From contig NZ_CAJFDC010000011.1 in the NCBI RefSeq assembly GCF_904067045.1, positions 30,924 through 94,923 on the forward strand: a stretch of DNA of 64,000 nucleotides, read 5' to 3'. Below the pieces are notes generated by a model that worked only from the letters and a program-made list of their open reading frames with translations, was not told the DNA's origin and did no database searches. How positions within the stretch are numbered: position 1 is the first letter of the stretch; each line of letters begins with the position of its first letter. The DNA comes from Pseudomonas sp. FEN. GTDB lineage: Bacteria; Pseudomonadota; Gammaproteobacteria; Pseudomonadales; Pseudomonadaceae. The position numbers were made by a program, and so were the translations under genes. Positions 29,129 through 42,889 of the stretch are shown one piece after another.

Positions 29129-29188
29129 TCACCCTTCTCTCGCGTTGCCGGGGCGCACTGGCGCCGCCGACCTCAGTTCGTTGAACCA

Positions 29189-30757
29189 CTAGTGAACCGC
29201 GGTCATCCCGGAGGCCAGTTGCATGACCCGCTCCTGGGTCGCCTCGCTACGGTCAAGGGTGCCCATCAAGTCACCCTCGTGCATCACCATCACCCGATCA
29301 CTCATGCCGAGCACTTCCGGCAGTTCCGAGGAAATCATGATCACCGCCATGCCTTCGCTGGCGAGGTAAGCGATCAACCGGTAGATCTCGGCCTTGGCGC
29401 CGACGTCGATACCGCGGGTCGGCTCGTCGAGAATCAGGATCCGTGGGTTGGTCATCAGCCAACGGGCGAGCAAGGCCTTTTGCTGGTTGCCACCGGACAA
29501 GGTGTCGATGCATTGCTCCAGCGACGGGGTTTTCACCCGCAACTTCTTGCACATGTCTTCGCACAAGGCGCGCAAGGCCTTCTGCTGGATGAAACCGTTG
29601 CCACCGACGTAATGCGGCAGCACCGCCATCTCCATGTTTTCCATGACCGAGAGGCACGGAAACAGGCCGCTGAGCTTGCGGTCCTCGGTGAGCAGGGCAA
29701 AGCCCTTCTCGATGGCCAGGTGCGGGTCGCTGATCCGTACCGGCAGGCCATCGAGGTGAATCTCACCGCCATCGCTCGGGGTGATGCCGAACAGCGCTTC
29801 GGCGACATTGGTCCGTCCCGAGCCCATCAGCCCGGCAATGCCGAGGATCTCGCCGGCATGCAGGTCGAACGACACCCCCTGGAAAATACCCTCCAGGCGC
29901 AAGTCGCGTACCGACATCAACAGCTTGCCGATCGGCTTTTCGCGCACCGGAAACAATTGGCTCAGCTCACGTCCAACCATCATCGAGATCAGGCTGTCGC
30001 CATCCATGCTGTCGGCCCGTTGCAGGCCGATATAGGCACCGTCACGGAACACCGCCACTTCATCGGCGATGGCGAACACCTCGTTCATTTTGTGGGTGAT
30101 GTAGATGATGCCCTTGCCCTGAGCCTTGAGGTCGGCAATGATCGAGAACAGGTGGGCGACTTCCTTGTCGGTGATGGCCGAGGTCGGTTCATCCATGATC
30201 AGGATGTCGGAGTCGTAGGACACGGCCTTGGCGATCTCGACCATCTGCCGTTCGGCGATGCTCAGGTTGCCGACGTGCTCCTCCGGGTCGAGGTTGATGC
30301 GCAGCCGCTCCAGCAGTTTCGCCGTGCAGCGGTGCATTTCCCCATGATCGATCATGCGCAGGCCATTGAGCTGCTCGCGGCCGATCCAGATATTCTCGGC
30401 GACGCTCATGTGCGGCATCAGGTTGAGTTCCTGGTGGATCATTGCGATCCCGGACTGCAAGGCGGCCAACGGTGTCTCGAAGATCACCGGCTTGCCGCGC
30501 AGGCGCAGCTCGCCGGCGTCCGGCTGGTAGATGCCGGCGATGATTTTCATCAGCGTGGATTTGCCGGCACCGTTCTCGCCCATCAAGGCCAGCACCGACC
30601 CCGGGCGCACCCGCAGCTGTACATCGGACAGCGCCACTACCCCGGGAAAGCCCTTGCTGACGTTGACAATCTCCAGCAGGTACGGCTCATCGACAGGTAT
30701 GGCGGTTGGCTGGATACCCACCAGCGGGTTGCTCGAAGCAGTCGCTGAAGCGAACAT
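29189..30757 (-). CDS. Inositol/sugar ABC transporter ATP-binding protein
   Basis: A 522-residue tandem-ATPase protein of the RbsA/MglA type. The first nucleotide domain has Walker [10 protein letters not shown], signature LSIAERQ and Walker [11 protein letters not shown]. The second has a degenerate P-loop ([12 protein letters not shown]), signature LSGGNQQ and [10 protein letters not shown]. This asymmetry is normal for the family. It energises the importer with the adjacent permease and binding protein. I chose ATG 30757, which has a GGAG about 9 bases upstream. The frame extends 12 residues further. Confidence 0.92.
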   Translation of the reverse strand: MFASATASSNPLVGIQPTAIPVDEPYLLEIVNVSKGFPGVVALSDVQLRVRPGSVLALMGENGAGKSTLMKIIAGIYQPDAGELRLRGKPVIFETPLAALQSGIAMIHQELNLMPHMSVAENIWIGREQLNGLRMIDHGEMHRCTAKLLERLRINLDPEEHVGNLSIAERQMVEIAKAVSYDSDILIMDEPTSAITDKEVAHLFSIIADLKAQGKGIIYITHKMNEVFAIADEVAVFRDGAYIGLQRADSMDGDSLISMMVGRELSQLFPVREKPIGKLLMSVRDLRLEGIFQGVSFDLHAGEILGIAGLMGSGRTNVAEALFGITPSDGGEIHLDGLPVRISDPHLAIEKGFALLTEDRKLSGLFPCLSVMENMEMAVLPHYVGGNGFIQQKALRALCEDMCKKLRVKTPSLEQCIDTLSGGNQQKALLARWLMTNPRILILDEPTRGIDVGAKAEIYRLIAYLASEGMAVIMISSELPEVLGMSDRVMVMHEGDLMGTLDRSEATQERVMQLASGMTAVH

Positions 30758-30827
30758 GATCAGATACTCCATCAGCAAGGCGGACAGTGCCACCTGGCTT
30801 GTTTATTGTTGTTATTGAACGGACTGA

Positions 30828-31754
30828 CTATTTGAACTGGTCGACGTTTTCCGGGGTGATCAGGCGATACGGTACCCATACCGCCTGCTCGACTGGCTCA
30901 TGCTTGGCCATCTTCACCGCCGCATCGAGGGAACCGACTGCCTGACCCTTGGCGTCCTGGAACACCGAGACGGTCATATCGCCCTTTTTTACCGCGCGCA
31001 GGCCATCCGGAGTGCCGTCGACACCGGCAATCAGCACACTACCCTTTTTCACTCCGGCCTGCTCCAGCGCCATCGAGGCACCGATGGCCATCTCGTCGTT
31101 GTTGGCGACGACGGCATCGAATTTTCGACCTTGGGTCAGCCAGTCGTTGACCAGGGTCATGCCCTTGTCACGCAGCCAGGTGCCCGTCTGCTCCTGCTCG
31201 ATCTTGATGCCCGGGTACTTGACCAGGACTTCCTTGACGCCCTTGGTGCGGTTGGTAGTGGAGTTATTGGCCAGGTCGCCGAGGAGGATCACGATGTCGC
31301 CCTTGCCTTTCAATTTATCGGCGAGGTACTGCATCTGCATCTGCCCGGCTTCGAGGTCATTGGACGCGACGGTGGTCACCCCCTTGGGCAGGTTCAGGTC
31401 ATCCGGCCGACGGTTGACGTAGACCAGGGGAATCCCGGCCTTGACCGCCGCATCGGTGATTTTCCGGGTCGCCGCGGTATCCACCGGATTGACGATGATG
31501 GCGTCGACTTTCTGGCTGACGAAGCTTTCCACCTGGCTCAATTGCTTGACCACGTCGCTGCGGGCGTCTTCGAACTGCAGTTTCACGCCATCGGGCATGG
31601 CCTTGGCTTTCTGGTCCATGGACTCACGCAGGTAGGTCAGCCAGGTGTCATCGAACTGCGACATGCTCACTCCGATTTTCAGGTCGGCGAAGGCAGCACC
31701 ACTGGCGAGCATCAGGGACAAGGCAAGTGAGGTGAAACGAATCTTGGTGTTCAT
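30828..31754 (-). CDS. Inositol/sugar ABC transporter periplasmic binding protein
   Basis: A 308-residue type I periplasmic binding protein with a cleavable signal peptide (about 1-23, ALSLMLASGAAFA). The mature part begins with LKIGVSMSQFDDTWLTYLRE, and the hinge/ligand segments VNPVDTAATRKITDAA, VYVNRRP and VAGVDGTPDGLRAV match the ribose/inositol-binding group. It captures the ligand for the importer encoded downstream. It is the first gene of the transporter operon, with its own promoter and a palindromic operator candidate upstream. Confidence 0.92.
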   Translation of the reverse strand: MNTKIRFTSLALSLMLASGAAFADLKIGVSMSQFDDTWLTYLRESMDQKAKAMPDGVKLQFEDARSDVVKQLSQVESFVSQKVDAIIVNPVDTAATRKITDAAVKAGIPLVYVNRRPDDLNLPKGVTTVASNDLEAGQMQMQYLADKLKGKGDIVILLGDLANNSTTNRTKGVKEVLVKYPGIKIEQEQTGTWLRDKGMTLVNDWLTQGRKFDAVVANNDEMAIGASMALEQAGVKKGSVLIAGVDGTPDGLRAVKKGDMTVSVFQDAKGQAVGSLDAAVKMAKHEPVEQAVWVPYRLITPENVDQFK

Positions 31755-31855
31755 GAAAAGTCTTTCTCCACATTCTTGTTGGTTTTATGGATCAAGCGTG
31801 ACTCTTTCAGTGACCGGCAAGCGCACGATTGTCGGCACTCGACAACCTGAAATCG

Positions 31856-31884
31856 ACTCTATTGGAAAATAATTTCCATTTCAA
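31856..31884 (-). promoter_or_regulatory. Predicted sigma-70 promoter with IolR-type operator in the spacer
   Basis: On the minus strand, TTGAAA (31879-31884) and TAGAGT (31856-31861) are separated by exactly 17 bases. The spacer contains the perfect palindrome TGGAA-N6-TTCCA (31863-31878). A bound repressor would block RNA polymerase directly. The same palindrome occurs at 41268-41283 between iolC and iolR. GGAA-N6-TTCC is, as I recall, the motif proposed for the RpiR-type IolR of Sinorhizobium. It drives the importer operon starting at 31754. Confidence 0.65.
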
Positions 31885-31913
31885 TAAATTTTAGAAATTA
31901 TTTTTTCTTTTGA

Positions 31914-34895
<2,982 letters not shown>

Positions 34896-34899
<4 letters not shown>

Positions 34900-35726
34900 G
34901 CCAGCACCGCCAACGCCTGTTTCAGATGCGCCATGCTCGCGCCCAGCGCCTGCTGGATGTCCGCCCGCCCATGCAGGCTTTCGGCAAAGGGCTCGAACGA
35001 CAGGTAGCCGCTGTAGCCGCCGCCGAGCAGGGTCTCGATCTGCGCCGCGTTACCGAGGATATCGGCCTCGCCCACCAGCACCCGATGGCCGTCACGGAGG
35101 GTTGCCAGCGGCGCTTGCGCATCTTCGACACCGGAGATATGCACCAGGCCCGTCAGTTCCGGGAAGAACTCCTGTTCGCCGGCCAGGTGATGGTGAAAGG
35201 TGTCATGCACCAGGCGGAACACATCCAGCCCGCCAATCGCCCTGATCGCCTCCACCGCCACGCGCTTGCGCCGCAGAGCGCACTCTTCGAAACCCAACGG
35301 CTCGATAAAACCGAGAATCCCGTACTCGCGCAAAATCGGCGCCAGCTCGCTCAAGGCCGTGCGCAAGCCGGCGCTGCGTTGCACCTCCGAGCGCGGATCG
35401 TCGCGATCATTGAACGGGCACATCACCAGCCCCCGCGCCCCACAATCGCGGGCATACGCGGCCAATACCAGGGTTTGCGCGCGACGTTCGGCGTTCCAGA
35501 CATCAAACGGGTACAACGCGTTGATCGACAGTACCTTGATGCCGTGCGCCGCGCACAGTTCGCGGACCTGCCTGGCCGGCGTGCCATCTTCGATCTCGAC
35601 GCCCATCAGATCGTTGCGGATCTCGATGGCATCGGCTTTCAGCGCCACCGCCAGCTCAATGAACCGCGGCAGTGGCAAACGTGGGGCAACCATACGGTTC
35701 AGGGCGAAACGCAGGGGCTGGTTCAT
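34896..35726 (-). CDS. iolI: TIM-barrel sugar isomerase/epimerase, probable inosose isomerase
   Basis: A 276-residue xylose-isomerase-like TIM barrel. Metal-ligand candidates are in [13 protein letters not shown] (Glu), [13 protein letters not shown] (Asp/His) and LSFEPFAES (Glu). The IEIRNDL and LSINALYPF segments parallel IolI of Bacillus (2-keto-myo-inositol isomerase), which interconverts inosose isomers. It is distinct from the iolE product encoded in the same locus. Position between iolA and iolD supports an inositol role. The exact reaction is inferred; it could instead be an IolH-like protein. Confidence 0.75.
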
Positions 35727-35761
35727 TATTCTTGTTCTCCGCGGACAAAGATGAAGATCGC

Positions 35762-37264
<1,503 letters not shown>

Positions 37265-37304
37265 TGTTCTTGTTCTCCATCCGAAAGTTGAAATCGCCCG
37301 GGAA

Positions 37305-38114
37305 CTACAGGTCCAGCAGCCAGCTGTGCCGAGGGTCGTTATGAAAGTGCCAGACGCGCTTGGGGCCGGCCATCACGTTCAGGTAATACGACTCGTAGCC
37401 GTAGGGCACGCTGACCGGGTGATAGCCCTTGGGCACCACCACCAGGTCGCTGTTTTCCACGGCCATGGCCTGGTCGATGGAACGGTCATCGGTGTAGACA
37501 CGCTGAAAGACAAAGCCCTGGGGCGGGTTGACCTGGTGGTAATAGGTCTCCTCGAGAAAACTCTGGTGCGGCAGGTCGTCGGTGTCGTGCTTGTGCGGCG
37601 GGTAGCTCGACGAATGCCCGGACGGCGTGCGCACCTCCACCACCAGCAGCGAATGCGCGGGCTCGGTGTCCGGCAGGATGTCGCAGACATAGCGGGTATT
37701 GGCGCCCTTGCCGCGCACGCTGCGCTTCATGCTCTGCGGAGTGATCAGACGTGGGCCATGGCCCGCCGCGGGCGAACCCGGGGCGGCGCAGACGGCAATC
37801 TGCACGTCGCTCAAGGCCACCACCTGTGCCTGACTGCCAGGTGGCAGGTAGACGGCATAGGGTGATTTGTCCTCGAACACCGACTGGCGATCGCCGATAT
37901 TGTCCCAGTCAAAGGCGCCCTGCCCCGGGGCTTCACCCTTGATGCCGACCCGCCCACCGAGCAGCACCAGACACAGCTCCTGGTCGCCAGCGCTGACCGG
38001 CAGGGTTTCGCCGAGGCTCAGGCGATAGGCGGCGAAGCCGACATACTCCAGAGTGCCGGCCGGTAACTCGACCAGGGTCCGTCCCTTGGCGTTGCTCTTG
38101 ACCAACAGGCTCAT
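37305..38114 (-). CDS. iolB: 5-deoxy-glucuronate isomerase
   Basis: A 269-residue bicupin protein. The segment [14 protein letters not shown] with later [14 protein letters not shown] and [21 protein letters not shown] contains the metal-ligand histidines and glutamate characteristic of IolB. It isomerises 5-deoxy-glucuronate to 2-deoxy-5-keto-gluconate. The length fits the family. It overlaps the iolE stop by 4 bases and is followed by iolA after 40 bases. Confidence 0.94.
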   Translation of the reverse strand: MSLLVKSNAKGRTLVELPAGTLEYVGFAAYRLSLGETLPVSAGDQELCLVLLGGRVGIKGEAPGQGAFDWDNIGDRQSVFEDKSPYAVYLPPGSQAQVVALSDVQIAVCAAPGSPAAGHGPRLITPQSMKRSVRGKGANTRYVCDILPDTEPAHSLLVVEVRTPSGHSSSYPPHKHDTDDLPHQSFLEETYYHQVNPPQGFVFQRVYTDDRSIDQAMAVENSDLVVVPKGYHPVSVPYGYESYYLNVMAGPKRVWHFHNDPRHSWLLDL

Positions 38115-39004
38115 TGTCCGGTCCTCTGATTCAGCAACGCGCGCAAGGTGTCGAAACCTTTCTTGGCGTAGACATAACTCGGGGCGACGGCCGGATCCTG
38201 CTCAGCCTCGACCACCAGCCAACCGTGATAATCGGCGGCCAGCAACACATCCAGCAGCGCGGCAAAGTCGATATCGCCATCGCCGGGCACGGTGAAAGTG
38301 CCGTTGACGATGCAGTCCGGGAAACTCCAGAGGTTGTTGCGTGCCAGTTGCACCACTGCTTTGCGCACATCCTTGAAGTGCACGTGGCAGACCCGAGCGA
38401 TATGTTTGCGCAGCACCTCGAGCGGTTCGCCACCCCCCAAGTAGCAATGGCCCGAATCGAACAACAAGCCCACTTCGCTGCCGGTCAGCGCCATCAATTG
38501 ATCGATGTCGGCCGGCGACTCGACGTAGGCCCCCATATGGTGGTGATAGGCCAGGCGCACCCCGCGGGACAGGGTAAAGCGGGCCAACTCGGTGAGTTTG
38601 TCGGCATATTCCCGCCAGGCCTGCTCGCTGTGAAAACGTGGGCGCTCCACCAGCGCAATGCGCTGGCCTTGAATGGAGTCGGCGACTTCGCCATAGACCA
38701 GTACCTTGGCGCCGTTCTGCGCCAGCAACTCGACATGGCTGGCGATGGCGTCGATTTCCTCGGCCACCGAACGCCGCGCCAGACGGCTGGAATACCAACC
38801 GGAGACCAGCGCCAGGTCGTAAGGCCGCAGCACATCGCCGACGCCTTTGGCGTCCTTGGGGAACTTGCCGTTGAGCTCGAAACCTGCGTAACCGATGGCC
38901 TTGCCTTCGCTGAGGGCGGTGCTCAGCGGGGTCTCGCCGCCCAGCGAAGGCAAGTCGTCGTTACTCCAGGAGATCGGGTTGATGCCAATTCGGATAGCGG
39001 GCAT
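38111..39004 (-). CDS. iolE: Inosose dehydratase
   Basis: A 297-residue TIM-barrel protein (AP-endonuclease 2 family). INPISWSNDDLPSLGGE at the N terminus, YHHHMGAYVE, LLFDSGHCYLGG and VCHVHFKDVR match IolE, which dehydrates scyllo-inosose to the cyclic diketone. Start 39004 gives the canonical MPAIRIGINPISW. The frame continues 12 residues upstream. It is separated from iolC by 203 bases that hold a REP pair, so an additional promoter may exist there. Confidence 0.93.
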   Translation of the reverse strand: MPAIRIGINPISWSNDDLPSLGGETPLSTALSEGKAIGYAGFELNGKFPKDAKGVGDVLRPYDLALVSGWYSSRLARRSVAEEIDAIASHVELLAQNGAKVLVYGEVADSIQGQRIALVERPRFHSEQAWREYADKLTELARFTLSRGVRLAYHHHMGAYVESPADIDQLMALTGSEVGLLFDSGHCYLGGGEPLEVLRKHIARVCHVHFKDVRKAVVQLARNNLWSFPDCIVNGTFTVPGDGDIDFAALLDVLLAADYHGWLVVEAEQDPAVAPSYVYAKKGFDTLRALLNQRTGQ

Positions 39005-39050
39005 GGCTGCACCTTTTATTGTTTTCTCTAAAATATTCAACTGATCGCCT

Positions 39051-39180
39051 GTGGCCAGGGAGCTTGCTCCCGCTCGGCTGCGCAGCAGTCGTAAAACCAG
39101 TGAATGCGGTTTACCTGATAAACCAGGCCGGTTGATTCAGGACTGCTTCGCAGTCCAACGGGAGCAAGCTCCCTCGCCAC
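39051..39180. repeat. REP inverted pair between iolC and iolE
   Basis: Arms 39051-39072 (GTGGCCAGGGAGCTTGCTCC) and 39159-39180 (GGGAGCAAGCTCCCTCGCCA) are near-perfect inverted copies about 86 bases apart, each itself palindromic around AGCTTGCT. The inner region is also roughly symmetric (CGCAGCAGTC and GACTGCTTCG). It interrupts the iol operon and may set relative transcript levels. Confidence 0.85.
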
Positions 39181-39207
39181 AAAAGCCCCAGCAATCAGAT
39201 GTTTTAT

Positions 39208-41145
39208 TCAGCCGCGGGCCGCGCGCCAGGCATCGATCAAGCCGGCAAACGTCGCCTGTACCTGCCGGATCAACGCTTCATTATCGATTTCACCAGCCAT
39301 CCAGGCCCGGCTGGGCTCCTGGAAAATCGTCCGGCCGACGGCAAAGCCACGGCAGGTCCGGCTCTGGCTGGCCTGCTGGAAACCTTGGGCAAGGGTTGCC
39401 GCCGGCGCGTTCAGGCCCAGCAGCACCACGCCTCGACAATAGGGATCGCGCTCTTGAATCAGCGCATCGAGTTGTTCCCATTCAGCCGCGCTTTGCGCTT
39501 CGATCTTCCACCAGGCCGGGTAGATATCCAGGTTGTAGAGGCGCTTGAGGGCGCGATACAGCACATCGGAATAAGTCGACGGATGATCCTTGGGCGGAAT
39601 GATCTCCAGCAGCAATTCATGCCCGCTGACCTGCGACGCCTGGTACAGGGCCTTGATCTGCGCCTCCTGCTCCAGACGTAGCAGGGGCTCGTCATCCGGA
39701 TGGAACTGCACCAGGCACTTGATGATCTGCTCCTGCGGCCAGGCAATCAGGTTGCTGCCGATGGAGCGGCCCTGCTCGAAGGCCAGCGGGCGCGAGCCCT
39801 GGACTTCCACTGGACGCGCGACCCACCAACCGCGACCGGTGGCGGCATTCAACGCATCCTGGCCAAAGCGCTGATCGGCCAGCAGACCGACATCCGCGTC
39901 GATCCCCTGTTTGCGTAGATCGGCCTCGACCCGCTCCACGGCCTGGATGAACAGCAGCTTGAGCTCACCGATGCTGTTGAGATCACGGCCGCCCTTATGG
40001 GCCAGCTCCACCAGTTGCCCGCGGTGGTCAAAGGCAAAGATGAACAGTTGCTTCCAGGCTTTGCGCGGCACACTGACCTGATGCAGACGTTGCAGCGTCG
40101 TGTCCCGATCGGGCCGGGTAATCGGCAGCGGGCTGTTGAACAGGTATTCGAGTTCGGCGCGGGTCGGCATTGCCGGGGCGCAGGCATGCCGCGACACCAC
40201 CAAGCCACCACAGGCATTGGCCAACTGACAGCAGCGCTCATCGCTGGCGTCCTCCAGCCAACCGCAAAGGAAGCCCGACATAAAGGCATCGCCGGCGCCC
40301 AGTACGTTGAGCACCTCGACCCGCACACCCGGGTAAATAGCGCCGTCCTCGAGACGTAGCGGAATCGGCCCGTGAATCACCGTACAGCCTTGCGCGCCGA
40401 GCTTGACCACCAGGGTCGCGGCGCTCAGCGAACGCACGGTCCGCAGCGCCGTGAGCAAGTCCTGGCTGCCACCGGCGATCAAGAATTCTTCTTCAGTCCC
40501 GACGATCAGATCGAAGCGTGGAAGGATGCTTTGCACATGCTGGCTGACCTGCTGGTCGGCGACAAACCGGGTCTCGCCGTCGGCCTTGCCGGCCAGCCCC
40601 CAGAGTACCGGGCGGTAATCGATATCGAGCACGCGCCGGACATTGTGTTTTTGCGCATAGTCCAGGGCCTGGATACTCGCCTTGTAGACACCGGCGGTGG
40701 AGAAATGCGTACCGGTGATCAGCAACGCCTTGCTGGAGGCGACAAAGTCCTCGCGGATATCTTCGGCGCGCAGGGCCATGTCGGCGCAGTTCTCGCGGTA
40801 GAACACCAGCGGAAAGGTTTCGCGGTCCTTGAGACCGAGCAGCACCATGGCGGTGAGACGTTCCGGGTCGACCTTGATCCCGCGGGTGTCGCAGCCTTCA
40901 CGGGCCAGGGATTCGACCAGGAAGCGACCCATATGATCGTCCCCGACCCGGCTCAACATCGCCGACTTCATCCCCAGGCGGGCCGTGCCAAAGGCAATGT
41001 TGGCGGAGGATCCACCGAGGTATTTGGCAAAGCTTGAGACATCCTCCAGCCGCGCGCCGACTTGCTGCGCGTAGAGGTCGACGCCAAGGCGCCCGAGGCA
41101 GATCAGATCCAATTGACGCCCACTGGCAAAACGAGTCTGGCCCAT
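39208..41145 (-). CDS. iolC: Bifunctional 5-dehydro-2-deoxygluconokinase / DUF2090 fusion
   Basis: A 645-residue two-domain protein. Residues about 10-330 are a PfkB kinase with LGGSSANIAFGTARLG and the catalytic motif VLGAGDAFMSG. They phosphorylate 2-deoxy-5-keto-gluconate (IolC reaction). Residues about 340-640 are DUF2090 (opening FIFAFDHRGQL), an aldolase-like TIM barrel likely to perform the IolJ step, cleaving the phosphorylated product into dihydroxyacetone phosphate and malonate semialdehyde. No separate iolJ is present. The start at 41145 has CAGGAG upstream. It is the first gene of the catabolic series, divergent from iolR. Confidence 0.92.
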   Translation of the reverse strand: MGQTRFASGRQLDLICLGRLGVDLYAQQVGARLEDVSSFAKYLGGSSANIAFGTARLGMKSAMLSRVGDDHMGRFLVESLAREGCDTRGIKVDPERLTAMVLLGLKDRETFPLVFYRENCADMALRAEDIREDFVASSKALLITGTHFSTAGVYKASIQALDYAQKHNVRRVLDIDYRPVLWGLAGKADGETRFVADQQVSQHVQSILPRFDLIVGTEEEFLIAGGSQDLLTALRTVRSLSAATLVVKLGAQGCTVIHGPIPLRLEDGAIYPGVRVEVLNVLGAGDAFMSGFLCGWLEDASDERCCQLANACGGLVVSRHACAPAMPTRAELEYLFNSPLPITRPDRDTTLQRLHQVSVPRKAWKQLFIFAFDHRGQLVELAHKGGRDLNSIGELKLLFIQAVERVEADLRKQGIDADVGLLADQRFGQDALNAATGRGWWVARPVEVQGSRPLAFEQGRSIGSNLIAWPQEQIIKCLVQFHPDDEPLLRLEQEAQIKALYQASQVSGHELLLEIIPPKDHPSTYSDVLYRALKRLYNLDIYPAWWKIEAQSAAEWEQLDALIQERDPYCRGVVLLGLNAPAATLAQGFQQASQSRTCRGFAVGRTIFQEPSRAWMAGEIDNEALIRQVQATFAGLIDAWRAARG

Positions 41146-41267
41146 GCTGGCTCCTGTTATTTTTATCAGCCTGCGTCCGCCGTGGTGCGAGCGCGAACGT
41201 TTTTGGTGTGAGGCCAGACTAGAACGTCTCGCAACGACATTCAATATATTTTCTATTATTTTTTATA

Positions 41268-41283
41268 TGGAATAAATTTTCCA
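41268..41283. promoter_or_regulatory. IolR operator candidate in the iolC-iolR intergenic region
   Basis: A perfect palindrome TGGAA-N6-TTCCA in an AT-rich stretch between the divergent genes. On the plus strand it fills the 17-base spacer between TTTATA (41262-41267) and TAGACT (41285-41290), a plausible iolR promoter. On the minus strand TATAAA directly follows it. Binding would therefore couple iolR autoregulation and repression of iolC. The identical arms recur at 31863-31878. Confidence 0.65.
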
Positions 41284-41425
41284 TTAGACTGAACAGAGCG
41301 CAACCTGCCGAAGTGGAACGATTCAGCATCGCTCCAGCTGACGCCGCATTCAAGATTTTATTAGCCCCGCCCCTGTAGACTAGGCGCTGCCAGCCAGCCA
41401 CAAGCACAAGCCAGAAGGATTTCCC

Positions 41426-42346
41426 ATGTCCCGCACCGATCAGCCAGCTACGCCCGAATGCGCACCCGAGGGCGATATCGCCAGCCCTCCGATCAATGCC
41501 GAGCGTCTACTGCAACTGATCACCGAGGAATACGAAAGCCTGCCGCGCCAGCTCAAACGCATCGCCAGCTATATAAGCGAGCAGAGCGACCGGATCATGG
41601 TCGACCGGATCAGCGATATCGCCCGTGAATGCGAAGTCCACCCTTCGGCCATCGTGCGCTTTTCCCAGCGCTTCGGTTTCAGCGGTTTCAGTGAAATGCA
41701 GGCGTTGTTTCGCCAGGCCTATACCCACAAGACCTCGCCGGCACAGAATTACCAGCAACGTATTCGCAGTCTGATCGACAACAAATCGCAGAAAGCCAGT
41801 GCCGGCGACCTGGCGCGCGAATGCATCAATGCCACGCTTTCCGGTATCGAGCGCCTGGGCCTGGAACTGAACGAGCAGGCGTTCGACGCCGCCGTTGACC
41901 TGGTGGTGAATGCCGAGAATATCTATGTGGTGGGGGTGCGTCGCTCATTCGCGGTGGCGGACTACCTGGTCTACAACCTGCAGCACACCAACAAGCGCAT
42001 TCACCTGGTCTCGGGCCTGGGTGGCAGCTATCGCGAACAGATGCGCAGCGTGCGCGCCGATGACCTGGTGATCGCCATCAGCTTCTCGCCCTACGCCAAG
42101 GAAACCCAGCATTGCCTGCGTATCGCGCAATTGCACCAGGCAAAGACCCTGACCATCACCGACAGCAACCTGTCCCCCCTGGCCAAGCGCGCCAGTACGG
42201 TGCTGCTGGTGAATGAGGGCAGTTCGTTTGCCTTCCGTTCCTTGAGTGCGAGCCTGTGCCTGTGCCAGGCGCTGTTCATCGCCGTGGCTTATCGACTGGA
42301 GTTGAAGATGGACGGGATTCACGAGCAGGTCGGGTTCGAGGACTGA
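41426..42346 (+). CDS. iolR: MurR/RpiR family regulator of inositol catabolism
   Basis: A 306-residue regulator with an N-terminal RpiR helix-turn-helix (about 30-105, RISDIARECEVHPSAIVRFSQRFGFSGFSEMQ) and a C-terminal SIS phosphosugar-binding domain (about 140-280, IYVVGVRRSFAVADYLVYNL, IAISFSPYAKET). It probably represses the iol genes until an inositol catabolite binds. It is divergent from iolC and shares the intergenic palindrome. The role is assigned by family and position. Confidence 0.88.
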   Translation: MSRTDQPATPECAPEGDIASPPINAERLLQLITEEYESLPRQLKRIASYISEQSDRIMVDRISDIARECEVHPSAIVRFSQRFGFSGFSEMQALFRQAYTHKTSPAQNYQQRIRSLIDNKSQKASAGDLARECINATLSGIERLGLELNEQAFDAAVDLVVNAENIYVVGVRRSFAVADYLVYNLQHTNKRIHLVSGLGGSYREQMRSVRADDLVIAISFSPYAKETQHCLRIAQLHQAKTLTITDSNLSPLAKRASTVLLVNEGSSFAFRSLSASLCLCQALFIAVAYRLELKMDGIHEQVGFED

Positions 42347-42366
42347 CCCGGCGGCGACCAGAATGC

Positions 42367-42567
42367 CTAGTCGTCCAACTGCAGGTTCTCGGCCATCAAG
42401 GCCACCATCTCCATGGGGCTGCGGCTGTTGATCACGTTGTAGATCAACTCGCGCTTGCCACGCGGCAATTTTTTCACACAGCTCCTGGCGGATGCCCGCA
42501 CGGCATCGTCGGTGCCATGGATGCGGGCCGCCAGCAGGAGGATGAGGACAGCGTCGGTGAGGGTCAT
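42367..42567 (-). CDS. Small hypothetical protein
   Basis: A 66-residue protein, MTLTDAVLILLLAARIHGTDD at the N terminus, then a basic stretch (VKKLPRGKRELIYNVI) and an acidic end. There is one mildly hydrophobic helix but no clear signal peptide. It converges on iolR with 20 bases between stops. The ribosome site is weak. Codon usage is that of a normal Pseudomonas gene, which is the main support. I do not recognise a family. The following 322 bases (42568-42889) show no convincing gene. Confidence 0.5.
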   Translation of the reverse strand: MTLTDAVLILLLAARIHGTDDAVRASARSCVKKLPRGKRELIYNVINSRSPMEMVALMAENLQLDD

Positions 42568-42889
42568 CGCAAACGGACTCGAGCAATCAGGACAGCAGTG
42601 TATCGGCTATGCCGGGGTTTTCTCTACTGCTTCTGTGCGCCCCCTTGGTACTCGATTGTAGTCTCAACGCCGCAATCCGCTATTTTCCAGTCTTTCAGAC
42701 GTTTCCCTCAGCTTGTGGAGGCCTCGATGACAGGGCTTTCGCCATCGCCCAAGCGCGAGCTTGCCCCACAAGCGATCTCTAGTGCTAATCGCCAGCAGCG
42801 CGATTTTTATCGTTGTCAGCAGGCGTCATCTTGTGTGTTACCCGATCAAGCACCCCACGCTCGCCGAATGGCATTTCAGACAACGATAT

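Noticed and set aside
28082..30748. An 888-codon plus-strand open frame across the ABC transporter genes
   Set aside because: It lies opposite two clear transporter genes and has the same shadow composition (Asp/His/Gln-rich) with no recognisable fold.
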